A DNA stretch of 64,000 nucleotides, taken from positions 372,001 to 436,000 of the forward strand of contig NZ_LFBV01000004.1 of assembly GCF_001905345.1 (NCBI RefSeq), read 5' to 3'. The notes under the pieces were generated by a model that did no database searches, had not been told where the DNA came from, and saw only the letters and a list, made by a program, of their open reading frames with translations. A program made the position numbers and the translations under genes. Below, piece by piece: positions 25,637 to 34,306 of the stretch. This stretch comes from Streptomyces uncialis (GTDB taxonomy: Bacteria; Actinomycetota; Actinomycetes; Streptomycetales; Streptomycetaceae). Positions within the stretch are counted from its first letter, which is position 1, and each line of letters begins with the position of its first letter.

Positions 25637-28021
25637 ATGGGCACCGACCCGACCCCCACCGGCCTCACCCGCCCCACCCGCGCCCCCGGCGGCATCGGCG
25701 TCTCCACCCTCCGCCCCGACGGCACCCTCAAGGTCACCGGCGAGTTCGCGTACTCCTCCGACATGTGGCACGAGGACATGCTGTGGGGCCAGATCCTGCG
25801 CTCACCCGTCGCCCACGCCGAGATCGTCTCCCTCGACGTCTCCGAGGCCCTCGCCCTGCCCGGCGTCCACGCCGTCCTCACCTACGACGACCTGCCCACC
25901 GCCGTACGCCACTACGGGCTGGAGATCCAGGACACCCCCGTCCTCGCGCACGGCCGGGTCCGCCACCACGGCGAACCCGTCGCCGCCGTTGCCGCCGACC
26001 ACCCCGAGACCGCCCGCCGCGCCGCCGCCAAGATCAAGGTCGAGTACCGGGAACTCCCCGTCGTCACCGACGAGGACTCCGCCACCGCGCCCGGCGCGCC
26101 CGTCCTGCACCCCGACCGCGCCGACCACCACTCCCACCGGGTCCCGCACCCCAACATCGTCCACCGCCAGCCCATCGTCCGCGGCGACGCCGACGCCGCC
26201 GCCCGCCGCGCCGACGCCGTGGTGCGCGGCGAATACGTCTTCGGGATGCAGGACCAGGCCTTCCTCGGCCCCGAATCGGGGCTCGCCGTCCCCGCCGAGG
26301 ACGGCGGGGTCGACCTCTACATCGCCACCCAGTGGCTGCACAACGACCGCGCCCAGATCGCGCCCGTCCTCGGACTGCCCGAGGACAAGGTACGGATGAC
26401 GCTCGCCGGGGTCGGCGGCGCGTTCGGCGGCCGTGAGGACCTGTCGATGCAGATCCACGCCTGCCTGCTCGCCCTGCGCACCGGCAGGCCCGTGAAGATC
26501 GTCTACAACCGGTTCGAGTCGTTCTTCGGCCATGTCCACCGCCACCCCGCGAAACTCCACTACGAACACGGCGCCACCCGCGACGGCAAACTCACCCACG
26601 TCCGCTGCCGGATCGTCCTCGACGGCGGCGCCTACGCCTCCTCGTCCCCGGCCGTCGTCGGCAACGCCTCCTCCCTGTCCGTCGGCCCCTACGTGGTCGA
26701 CCACGTCGACATCGAGGCCCTCGCCCTCTACACCAACAACCCGCCCTGCGGAGCGATGCGCGGCTTCGGCGCGGTGCAGGCCTGCTTCGCCTACGAGGCG
26801 CAGATGGACAAACTCGCCGCCGAACTCGGCCTGGACCCCGTCGAGTTCCGGCGGCTCAACGCCATGGAACAGGGCAGCCGGCTGCCCACCGGACAGATCG
26901 TGGACGCCCCCGCCCCGGTCGCCGAACTGCTGCGCCGGGTCAAGGCGAGGCCGATGCCCCCCGAACGCCAGTGGGAGACCACCGAGGGCGCCGACATCCG
27001 CCAGCTCCCCGGCGGACTGTCCAACACCACCCACGGCGAGGACGTCGTCCGGGGCGTCGGATACGCCGTCGGCATCAAGAACGTCGGCTTCTCCGAGGGC
27101 TTCGACGACTACTCCACCGCCAAGGTCCGGCTGGAGAGCGCGGGCGGGGAGGCCGTCGCCGTCGTGCACACCGCGATGGCGGAGGTCGGCCAGGGCGGTG
27201 TCACCGTCCACGCGCAGATCGCCCGGACCGAACTCGGCGTCGACCAGGTGACCATCCACCCCGCCGACACCCAGGTCGGCAGCGCGGGCTCCACCTCCGC
27301 CTCCCGGCAGACGTACATGACCGGCGGTGCCGTCCGCAACGCCTGCGCACTCGTCCGCGAACGCGCCCTGGAGCTGGGCCGCCGCAGATTCGGCAGCCAC
27401 CACCCGGCCTGGGCCACCGCCGAGCTCCGGCTGGAGGACGGGCACGTGGTCACCGAGGCGGGGGAGGTCCTCGCCTCCCTCGCGGACGTCCTCGACGACG
27501 AGGTGATCGAGGAGGAACGCGAGTGGCGCCACCGCCCCACCAGGTCCCTCGACCCGCGCACCGGCCAGGGCGACGGCCACCTCCAGTACTCCTTCGCCGC
27601 ACACCGCGCGGTGGTCGAGGTCGACACCGGACTCGGACTGGTCAAGGTCGTCGAACTCGCCTGCGCGCAGGACGTGGGCAAGGCCCTCAACCCGCTGTCC
27701 GTCATCGGCCAGATCCAGGGCGGCACCGTCCAGGGCCTCGGGATCGCGGTGATGGAGGAGATCGTGGTCGACCCGGTGACCGCGAAGGTGCGCAACCCGT
27801 CCTTCACCGACTATCTGATCCCCACGATCCTCGACACCCCCTCGCTCCCCGTCGACATGCTCGAACTCCCCGACGCGAACGCCCCCTACGGACTGCGCGG
27901 GGTGGGGGAGGCGCCCACCCTGTCCGCCACCCCGGCGGTCCTCGCCGCGATCCGCGCCGCGACGGGCCTGGAGCTGAACCGGACCCCCGTGCGCCCCGAA
28001 CATCTGACGGGCACCGGGTAG
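25637..28021 (+). CDS. Xanthine dehydrogenase molybdenum cofactor-binding subunit
   Basis: The 794-residue large subunit binds molybdopterin and carries out hydroxylation of hypoxanthine and xanthine to urate. Family motifs are present in order: GVGGAFGGREDLSMQ near residue 255, MRGFGAVQACFAYE near residue 374, the QTYMTGGAVRNA stretch, and the C-terminal GLRGVGEAPTLSATPAVLAA with the catalytic glutamate. Its length is typical of bacterial XdhB-type subunits. It completes the operon with the FAD and Fe-S subunits, and the maturation factor follows 30 bases later. Confidence 0.93.
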   Translation: MGTDPTPTGLTRPTRAPGGIGVSTLRPDGTLKVTGEFAYSSDMWHEDMLWGQILRSPVAHAEIVSLDVSEALALPGVHAVLTYDDLPTAVRHYGLEIQDTPVLAHGRVRHHGEPVAAVAADHPETARRAAAKIKVEYRELPVVTDEDSATAPGAPVLHPDRADHHSHRVPHPNIVHRQPIVRGDADAAARRADAVVRGEYVFGMQDQAFLGPESGLAVPAEDGGVDLYIATQWLHNDRAQIAPVLGLPEDKVRMTLAGVGGAFGGREDLSMQIHACLLALRTGRPVKIVYNRFESFFGHVHRHPAKLHYEHGATRDGKLTHVRCRIVLDGGAYASSSPAVVGNASSLSVGPYVVDHVDIEALALYTNNPPCGAMRGFGAVQACFAYEAQMDKLAAELGLDPVEFRRLNAMEQGSRLPTGQIVDAPAPVAELLRRVKARPMPPERQWETTEGADIRQLPGGLSNTTHGEDVVRGVGYAVGIKNVGFSEGFDDYSTAKVRLESAGGEAVAVVHTAMAEVGQGGVTVHAQIARTELGVDQVTIHPADTQVGSAGSTSASRQTYMTGGAVRNACALVRERALELGRRRFGSHHPAWATAELRLEDGHVVTEAGEVLASLADVLDDEVIEEEREWRHRPTRSLDPRTGQGDGHLQYSFAAHRAVVEVDTGLGLVKVVELACAQDVGKALNPLSVIGQIQGGTVQGLGIAVMEEIVVDPVTAKVRNPSFTDYLIPTILDTPSLPVDMLELPDANAPYGLRGVGEAPTLSATPAVLAAIRAATGLELNRTPVRPEHLTGTG

Positions 28022-28051
28022 GGACCGCACGACGAGGGCGAGGAGCGAGAG

Positions 28052-29224
28052 ATGCTGGACATCGCCGCGGAACTCCACGAATGGGTCCGCCAGGGCCGCG
28101 ACTTCGCGGTGGCCACCGTCGTCGCCGTGGACGGCAGCGCCCCCCGGGGCCCCGGCGCGACGCTCGCCGTCGACACCGGCGGCGAAGCGGTCGGCTCCGT
28201 CTCCGGCGGCTGTGTCGAAGCCGCCGTGTACGAGCTGTGCCGACAGGCCCTGCGGGACGGCCGGACCGTCCTGGCACCCTTCGGCCCCACCGCCGACGAC
28301 CCCTTCGCCACCGGCCTGACCTGCGGCGGCAGCATCGACGTCCTGGTCACCCCCGTCCCCCGGACCAGCCCCGCCCGTTCCCTGACCGCCCGCGCCCTGG
28401 CCGCCGCCGCGAACGGCCGGCCCACCGCCCTGGCCCGCCCACTGCCCTCCGCCGACACCCCGGAGGACCCCCGCCCCCTGCTGGTCCACCCGGACGGCGC
28501 CCACGAAGGGACCCTCGGCGGCCCCCCGGAGCTGGACCGGTGGGCGGCCCATGAGGCGGCGGCGCTGCTCGCGGCGGGCCGCACCGGAACCGTTCCCGGC
28601 TGCCCCTCGACCGGACGGCCCGCCCTCTTCGTGGAGTCGTCCGCCGCCCCGCCCCGGCTGATCGTCTTCGGCGCGGTCGACGTCGCCTCCGCCCTCGTCG
28701 GCCTCGGCGCGTTCCTCGGCTACCGCGTCACCGTCTGCGACGCCCGCCCCGTCTTCGCGACCCCCGCCCGCTTCCCGGCGGCCCACGAGGTCGTCGTCGA
28801 CTGGCCGCACCGCTATCTGGAGCGCACCGAGGTGGACGCCCGTACGGTGCTCTGCGTCCTGACCCATGACCCGAAGTTCGACGTACCGCTGCTGCAACTC
28901 GCCCTGCGGCTGCCCGTCGCGTACATCGGCGCGATGGGCTCACGCACCACCCACGAGGACCGGATACGGCGGCTGCGCGAGACCGGTGTGACGGAACACC
29001 AGCTGAAGCGGCTGCGCTCCCCGATCGGACTGGACCTCGGCGCCCGCACCCCGCAGGAGACGGCCCTGTCGATCGCCGCGGAGATCGTCGCCGTACTGCG
29101 CGGCGGCGCCGGACCGCCCCTGACCGGCGGTCGCACCCCCATCCACCACGACGCGCCCGGCCGCGTCCGCCGCCCGGAGCTCAGACCTCCAGGAACAGCG
29201 CGAACGTCACCACGTAACCGCTGA
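28052..29224 (+). CDS. XdhC family molybdenum cofactor sulfuration/insertion factor
   Basis: XdhC proteins receive molybdenum cofactor, promote its sulfuration and hand it to xanthine dehydrogenase. This 390-residue copy has both family parts. The N-terminal XdhC/CoxI domain has SVSGGCVEAAVYE and a second cysteine in LTCGGSIDVLV. The C-terminal Rossmann domain has LIVFGAVDVASALV and AYIGAMGSRTTHEDR. In the Rossmann domain the usual glycine after the first GA is replaced by Val. It is the last gene of the purine operon. The C-terminal ~25 residues overlap the 3' end of the convergent gene by 44 bases. Confidence 0.9.
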   Translation: MLDIAAELHEWVRQGRDFAVATVVAVDGSAPRGPGATLAVDTGGEAVGSVSGGCVEAAVYELCRQALRDGRTVLAPFGPTADDPFATGLTCGGSIDVLVTPVPRTSPARSLTARALAAAANGRPTALARPLPSADTPEDPRPLLVHPDGAHEGTLGGPPELDRWAAHEAAALLAAGRTGTVPGCPSTGRPALFVESSAAPPRLIVFGAVDVASALVGLGAFLGYRVTVCDARPVFATPARFPAAHEVVVDWPHRYLERTEVDARTVLCVLTHDPKFDVPLLQLALRLPVAYIGAMGSRTTHEDRIRRLRETGVTEHQLKRLRSPIGLDLGARTPQETALSIAAEIVAVLRGGAGPPLTGGRTPIHHDAPGRVRRPELRPPGTARTSPRNR

Positions 29225-30068
29225 ACAGCGCCACACCCGGCGCGGCCAGGATCAGGGTCCGCAAGCTGAACCCGGCCGTGAGCGGACGGCTCGCGCGCTC
29301 CGGGTTCTCCGGGTCGTAGCTGAGCTCGACCCGGCCGCGCGACGCGTCGGAGAAGGACCAGACGGTCACGACCGAGGGAACGCCCTTCATCCGCCGCCCG
29401 TCGACCGTGACGAAGTCCATCCGCGAGAACTCCCACCAGTGCCCGCCCTTGGACCAGATCCGGACATGGCCGACCGCCTCGCCGACCACCCCGATCCCGC
29501 GCCGTCGCAGCAGCCACAGCGACCTGCACCGCCGACCGACCCGCCACAGGACGAGCCCGCCCGCGAGCCCGAGCGTCCCCGTCGTGACCACGGTGAACAG
29601 GACCAGCCAGGGGTAACCCACGGCGATCACACCGAACACGAAGAGCGCCGTGTGATGCAGCAGGATCAGCCCCGCGACCCTGAGCCCCTTGCGCAAGCCG
29701 GGACTCAGCGGGGCGCGGCCGGCCGCCCGGACGTGTTGGCGGACCAGGGCATGACCGTCGGCCGCCGACGGGGTCCGGTCCACGGCGGAGCTCAGCTGCC
29801 CGAAGAACGCCTCGACCGCCGACCGGTTGGGGCCCCGCAGATCGACCACGGCTCCCAGACCGTGATCCGCCGAGTCGGCGGAACCGGCGATCAGCGCGCG
29901 TATCGCACCGTCGTCCGTCAGCTCGACGTACTCCAGCGCCCGCACCGGCACGGTCCAGGTCGACCGGCCCCGTACGACGATCAGCCGGACGCCGTCGAAG
30001 CGTGCCGTGGTCCCGCCCCGGGTCAGTACGGTCACCGGGGTCACGGGCAGGGCTCTGTCTGAGGACAT
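29181..30068 (-). CDS. Membrane protein of unknown function
   Basis: A 295-residue protein I do not recognise with confidence. Residues ~15-110 are a soluble beta-rich part (TARFDGVRLIVVRGRSTWTV), perhaps like a PH or bPH domain. Two membrane helices follow at ~135-175, then another soluble beta-rich part (RRMKGVPSVVTVWSFSD), and a final helix at ~268-290. Basic residues after helix two suggest the inside face. The ATG at 30068 is the clear start. Its 3' end overlaps the XdhC gene tail. It is next to the SRPBCC gene on the same strand, 49 bases away. Confidence 0.6.
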   Translation of the reverse strand: MSSDRALPVTPVTVLTRGGTTARFDGVRLIVVRGRSTWTVPVRALEYVELTDDGAIRALIAGSADSADHGLGAVVDLRGPNRSAVEAFFGQLSSAVDRTPSAADGHALVRQHVRAAGRAPLSPGLRKGLRVAGLILLHHTALFVFGVIAVGYPWLVLFTVVTTGTLGLAGGLVLWRVGRRCRSLWLLRRRGIGVVGEAVGHVRIWSKGGHWWEFSRMDFVTVDGRRMKGVPSVVTVWSFSDASRGRVELSYDPENPERASRPLTAGFSLRTLILAAPGVALFSGYVVTFALFLEV

Positions 30069-30117
30069 GATCAGATGATAGGTACACACGCCACGGCCAC
30101 CAAGGCTTCCCCGGGGC

Positions 30118-30552
30118 TCAACTCCCGGTGCGCAGCAACCCGTCCACGGTGCGCCCGAACATCCGGCGGCCCGCCGCCGCCAGGACGGGATCGCAGAACC
30201 GGGGAAGACCGCGGACCCGGATCTCCTCGCGCCACCGGACCCGGCTGCCCGGTCCGTCGGGACGGACCTCGATCTCGGCCCGGCCGAGCACCAGCCGTCC
30301 GCGCTTCTCCAGCCCGCACAGGCCCGGCCGGCCCTCCTCGGGCGGGCGCCAGACGGTGATCTCCATCGGATCGTCGAAGCCGACGGGTCCGAGCGCGGTC
30401 CGCGCGAGCACCGTCGATCCCTCGCCCACCGGGGTGTCCACCCCGACACGGGTGAACGGGACGAAAGCGCCGTGCCGGGGCCAGTCCATGAGCCGCCGCC
30501 ATGCCTCGTCCGCGTCGAGCGCGCAGTGCCGTTCCAGGTCGATGAGAGCCAC
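30118..30552 (-). CDS. SRPBCC (START/polyketide cyclase-like) family protein
   Basis: A 144-residue single-domain protein. The opening LIDLERHCALDADEAWRRLMDWPRHGAFVP and the closing helix AAAGRRMFGRTVDGLL are characteristic of the SRPBCC helix-grip fold, which forms a pocket for hydrophobic ligands. No catalytic residues can be assigned. It sits between the membrane protein and the deacetylase on the same strand. Confidence 0.78.
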   Translation of the reverse strand: MALIDLERHCALDADEAWRRLMDWPRHGAFVPFTRVGVDTPVGEGSTVLARTALGPVGFDDPMEITVWRPPEEGRPGLCGLEKRGRLVLGRAEIEVRPDGPGSRVRWREEIRVRGLPRFCDPVLAAAGRRMFGRTVDGLLRTGS

Positions 30553-30581
30553 CCCCCGACCCTAGATCCCCCGGCCCCGGG

Positions 30582-31376
30582 TCAGCGGTAGACCTTGCCC
30601 GGCTCCGGGACCCCCGGCGCGAACAGCTGCGGCACGGTGACGAACGTGTAGCCCTTGGACTTCAGCTCCTCGATGATCCCCGGCACCGCGGGCACCGTGC
30701 CGTCGTAGATGTCGTGGAGCAGGATGATCCCGTCGCGCCCGGACTGTTCCAGCACCCGGCGCTTGATCAGCGCGGAGTCGGTCGTCTTGTAGTCCTTCGC
30801 CGTGACGGTCCACAGGATCTCGGAGAGCCCGAGGCTCTTGGATATCTTGTTGACCTCCTCGTCGGTGCGGCCCTGCGGCGGCCTCATCAGCGTGGGCGCG
30901 CGTCCCGTGAGCTTCTTGAGCTCCTTGTTCGTGCGCTCCAGCTCCCACCGCACCTCGTCGGCGTCGAGCTCGGTGAGCCTGCGGTGCGTCCAGGTGTGGC
31001 TGGCTATCTCATGCCCCTCGGCGTCGATCCGCCGCACCAGCTCGGGGTGGGTGTCGATGTGCTTCTTGCCCAGCAGGAAGAACGTCGCCGGGACCTTCTC
31101 CTTCTTGAGGATGTCCAGCAGCCGGGGTGTGTGCTTGCCGTGCGGCCCCGCGTCGAAGGTCAGGGCTATGCACTTGTCCTCGCGGCAGTCGACGGACCCG
31201 AACTTCCCCTTCCCGTCGTCACCCGCGTCGGAGCGGACCTTGCTGGGCGCCTCGGTGTCGGTGCCGCACCCGGTCAGCGCGGTGGTGAGTCCGAGGGTGA
31301 CGAGGGTGATCACGGCCACACCCGCGCGCGAACGCAACCCGCGGGGTCGGTTCCCCGTCTTGTGTGGCGTGGACAT
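30582..31376 (-). CDS. Polysaccharide deacetylase (NodB) family lipoprotein
   Basis: The protein begins with a basic n-region, a hydrophobic core and a lipobox (LTGC, Cys37), so it is secreted and lipid-anchored. The NodB domain shows motif 1 ALTFDAGP, motif 2 SHTWTH, motif 3 RPPQG and motif 5 ILLHD. In motif 1 the second aspartate, normally a metal ligand (TFDDGP), is alanine, a change also seen in some actinomycete members. It likely removes acetyl groups from a cell-wall or extracellular glycan. ATG 31376 suits the signal peptide; an in-frame ATG at 31421 just after a TATAGT box is the alternative. Confidence 0.83.
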   Translation of the reverse strand: MSTPHKTGNRPRGLRSRAGVAVITLVTLGLTTALTGCGTDTEAPSKVRSDAGDDGKGKFGSVDCREDKCIALTFDAGPHGKHTPRLLDILKKEKVPATFFLLGKKHIDTHPELVRRIDAEGHEIASHTWTHRRLTELDADEVRWELERTNKELKKLTGRAPTLMRPPQGRTDEEVNKISKSLGLSEILWTVTAKDYKTTDSALIKRRVLEQSGRDGIILLHDIYDGTVPAVPGIIEELKSKGYTFVTVPQLFAPGVPEPGKVYR

Positions 31377-31479
31377 CTTGTTGCGCGCGGCCGTCGCGCC
31401 GCGCTGGTCGTGGATTGGCATGGCCGCCACTATACGCACGGTGTATACGCGCAGCGCATAGTGGGGTAACCGCTGGTCG

Positions 31480-32340
31480 GCCCCCTACGGGTCGCCTTCG
31501 CTCGCGCTTCCGAGGTCCGTCCGGCTGGACGCGCTTGTCCCTGTGCCGTCGCTCGGTGGGTGCGCAGTTCCCCGCGCCCCTGGGGTTCCCCACCTGGACG
31601 TATCTGTTCCCGTGCGGGTACGGCCGTGGGTGCGCAGTTCCCCGCGCCCCTGGGTGGTGCCTCCTTGCGGTCGCTCTTCGGGTGCGGGTCCGCCCTCGTC
31701 TTTGCGCAGTTCCCCGCGCCCCTTTGGGGCGCCCACCTGGGGCTGTTCTCAGTCTGCGGGTGGGATCAGACAGCGGGCCGGCAACAGCCCGGCCGGGGTT
31801 CAACCACCCTCCTCGCGGACTCGCCCGGCTACGGGAGGGGGTGGGCGGGAATCTCTGCCCGCAGACTCCGATGCTCTTCAGTAGGACCACTGGACGTGTT
31901 ACCGAGCGTGTCGGAGCGAGGACGGAGAATCCCGACCGGCCCCGACCCGAAGAACAAGCAGATGGCGCCCCAAAGGGGCGCGGGGAACTGCGCGAAACCA
32001 CCGAGCGACGGCGCAGGAACGAAGTGCGTCCACCCGGACAGACCTGGGAAGCGCAAGCGAAGGCGACCCGCGGGGAACTGCGCGAACCCACCGAGCGACG
32101 GCGCAGGAACGAAGTGCGTCCACCCGGACAGACCTGGGAAGCGCAAGCGAAGGCGACCCGCGGGGAACTGCGCGAACCCACCGAGCGACGGCACAGGAGC
32201 GAAGTGCGTCCACCCGGACAGACCTGGGAAGCGACGGCACAGGAACGAGTACGCCCGGCACAAGGAACCTCCGGGGGCGCAAGCGAAGGCGCCCCGCACG
32301 GGAGACCTCACAAGCGCGAGCGAAGGCGACCCGTATGGGA
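31480..32340. repeat. Repeat island 2: nested inverted array upstream of the kdp operon
   Basis: The same architecture as island 1. Three forward GCGCAGTTCCCC units lie on the left (about 31563, 31631 and 31704) and three complementary units on the right. The right arm has an exact 90-base period (31981, 32071 and 32161), each unit containing gcaagcgaaggcgacccgcg. The core element sits between the arms. No credible gene lies here. The remaining bases to the first kdp reading frame (32341-32467) should contain the kdp promoter and leader; no known riboswitch was recognised there. Confidence 0.9.
31704..31993 (-). repeat. Core element copy 2, inverted relative to copies 1 and 3
   Basis: Perfect 30-bp terminal inverted repeats (31704-31733 and 31964-31993) enclose a copy of the core in reverse orientation. 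The 46-base conserved block is at 31837-31882. The surrounding arms keep the same convergent orientation as in islands 1 and 3, so only the core is flipped. Confidence 0.78.
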
Positions 32341-32467
32341 GCCGTCAATACGGTGCACAGCGCCGTAAGAGGCGCGTCAACGCGGACCGCCGACGCCCGG
32401 GAAGGCGGTTTCCTCGGAAAGTCCGCTCATCCGGCTGACGCATTTGTCTCTCACTCAGGAGTTCACG

Positions 32468-32551
32468 ATGGCCGACGTGGCCTTCGTCGTCACCACGATC
32501 GCTGTCTTCGCACTGGTGGCACTCGTCGCCAAGGGGGTGGCGAAGCTGTGA
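32468..32551 (+). CDS. 27-residue single-helix membrane peptide upstream of kdpF
   Basis: The ATG at 32468, with CAGGAG upstream, opens a 27-codon frame. The peptide is one hydrophobic helix (VAFVVTTIAVFALVALVA) with a short basic end (KGVAKL). Its stop overlaps the kdpF start by four bases (GTGA), which argues for coupled translation. It may be an extra small subunit or regulator of the Kdp complex, or a leader controlling kdpF translation. I know of no established name. Confidence 0.6.
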   Translation: MADVAFVVTTIAVFALVALVAKGVAKL

Positions 32552-32637
32552 CCGCCGAGAACATCGTCGGCCTGCTCGTGGCCGCCGCCCTGCTGGGCTA
32601 TCTCGTCCTCGCCCTCATCTACCCGGAGAGGTTCTGA
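32548..32637 (+). CDS. kdpF: KdpF, small subunit of the potassium-transporting ATPase
   Basis: A 29-residue peptide with one membrane helix (VGLLVAAALLGYLVLALIYPERF) that matches KdpF, which stabilises the KdpABC complex. The GTG start overlaps the preceding small frame and has AAGGGGG upstream. kdpA begins eight bases after its stop. Confidence 0.85.
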   Translation: MTAENIVGLLVAAALLGYLVLALIYPERF

Positions 32638-32644
32638 GACGGAT

Positions 32645-34306
32645 ATGAGCTCCGAACTCGCCGGAGTGCTCCAGCTGCTGGCGCTGATGGCCGCGCTCGC
32701 ACTGGTCCACCGCCCCCTGGGCGACCACATGGCCCGGGTCTACTCCTCCGGCAGACATCTGCGCGTCGAGAAGTGGATCTACAAGGGCATCGGCGCCAAC
32801 CCGAGCGCCGAGATGCGCTGGCCCGCCTATCTGCGCGGGGTCCTCGCCTTCTCGGCCGTGGGCGTCCTCTTCCTCTATCTGCTGCAACGCGTCCAGGGCA
32901 GCCTGCCCGGCTCCCTCGGCTTCGCCTCGATCGACCCGGACCAGGCGTTCAACACGGCCGCCTCGTTCGTCTCCAACACCAACTGGCAGTCGTACTACGG
33001 CGAACAGGCCATGGGCCATGTCGTGCAGACCGGCGGCCTCGCCGTGCAGAACTTCGTGTCCGCCGCCGTCGGCATGGCCGTCGCGGTCGCCCTGGTACGC
33101 GGCTTCGCCCGTTCCCGCACCGGTGAACTCGGCAACTTCTGGGCCGACCTGGTGCGCGGCGTGGTCCGTATCCTGCTGCCGCTCGCCGCGGTCGGCGCGA
33201 TCGTGCTCGTGGCCTGCGGCGCCCTCCAGAACTTCGCCGGTATCCACGAGGTGGGCCAGTTCACCGGCGGCAGCCAGCAGTGGAACGGCGGTGCCGTCGC
33301 CTCGCAGGAAGCGATCAAGGAACTCGGCACCAACGGCGGCGGCTACTTCAACGCCAACTCCGCGCATCCCTTCGAGAACCCCGACGCGTTCTCGAACCTC
33401 TTCGAGATCTTCCTGATCCTGGTGATCCCCTTCTCGATCACCCGCACCTTCGGCACCATGGTCGGCTCGGTGCGCCAGGGCTACGCGATCCTCGGCACGA
33501 TGGTCACCATCTGGGTCGCCTTCATCGCCCTGATGTGGTGGACCGAGTTCGCCCACCGCTCGCCCGCCTACGAGATCGCGGGCGGCGCGATGGAGGGCAA
33601 GGAGACCCGGTTCGGGATCGGCGCCTCCGCGATCTTCGCGGTGTCCACGACCCTCACCTCCACCGGCGCGGTCGACTCCTTCCACTCCTCGTACACCGGG
33701 CTCGGCGGCGGCATCACCATGCTCGGCATGATGCTCGGCGAGATCGCGCCCGGCGGGGTCGGCTCCGGGCTGTACGGGATGCTCATCATGGCGATCATCG
33801 CCGTGTTCATCGCCGGACTGATGGTCGGCCGCACCCCCGAGTACCTGGGCAAGAAGATCGGCACCCGCCAGATCAAGTTCGCGGCCCTGTACATCCTCGT
33901 CACCCCGGCACTCGTCCTCGGCTTCACCGCCGCCGCGATGGCCCTGCCGACCCCGGCCGACTCGATGCTCAACCCCGGCGCGCACGGCTTCTCCGAGGTC
34001 CTCTACGCGTACACCTCCGGCGCCAACAACAACGGCTCCGCGTTCGCCGGACTCGGCGCCGACACCCCCTGGTACAACACCACGATCGGCCTCGCGATGC
34101 TGCTCGGCCGCTTCCTCCCCATGGTGTTCGTCCTCGCGCTCGCCGGATCGCTCGCCGAGCAGCAGCCCGTACCGGCCACGGCCGGCACCCTCCGCACCGA
34201 GAAGCCGCTGTTCACCGGGCTGCTCGCCGGAACCGTCCTCATCATCACCGGTCTGACCTACTTCCCGGCGCTGGCCCTCGGCCCGCTGGCCGAAGGGCTG
34301 GCGTGA
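32645..34306 (+). CDS. kdpA: KdpA, potassium-binding and translocating subunit
   Basis: The 553-residue subunit forms the selectivity filter of the Kdp pump. It shows the family sequences TNTNWQSYYGEQ near residue 112, TNGGGYFNANSAHPFENP near residue 235 (second pore loop), and the later loops TSTGAVDSF and GANNNGSAFAGL. About ten membrane helices are seen and the length is normal. Its TGA overlaps the kdpB ATG. The pump is made when external potassium is low and is controlled by the KdpDE pair encoded downstream. Confidence 0.96.
   Translation: MSSELAGVLQLLALMAALALVHRPLGDHMARVYSSGRHLRVEKWIYKGIGANPSAEMRWPAYLRGVLAFSAVGVLFLYLLQRVQGSLPGSLGFASIDPDQAFNTAASFVSNTNWQSYYGEQAMGHVVQTGGLAVQNFVSAAVGMAVAVALVRGFARSRTGELGNFWADLVRGVVRILLPLAAVGAIVLVACGALQNFAGIHEVGQFTGGSQQWNGGAVASQEAIKELGTNGGGYFNANSAHPFENPDAFSNLFEIFLILVIPFSITRTFGTMVGSVRQGYAILGTMVTIWVAFIALMWWTEFAHRSPAYEIAGGAMEGKETRFGIGASAIFAVSTTLTSTGAVDSFHSSYTGLGGGITMLGMMLGEIAPGGVGSGLYGMLIMAIIAVFIAGLMVGRTPEYLGKKIGTRQIKFAALYILVTPALVLGFTAAAMALPTPADSMLNPGAHGFSEVLYAYTSGANNNGSAFAGLGADTPWYNTTIGLAMLLGRFLPMVFVLALAGSLAEQQPVPATAGTLRTEKPLFTGLLAGTVLIITGLTYFPALALGPLAEGLA

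Noticed and set aside
25802..28897. 1031-residue open frame antisense to the xanthine dehydrogenase and XdhC genes
   Set aside because: It is a shadow of high-GC coding on the other strand: rich in Gly, Val, Asp and Arg with no domain, and the plus strand carries clear motifs throughout.
31219..32438. Long arginine-rich frames on both strands in repeat island 2
   Set aside because: They exist because a 90-bp period keeps the frame open. The same peptide-like strings appear in islands 1 and 3 in different frames.
32341..32467. Cyclic-di-AMP (ydaO-type) or other riboswitch in the kdp leader
   Set aside because: Known for potassium genes in some bacteria, so looked for, but none of the conserved sequence blocks could be recognised in these 127 bases.
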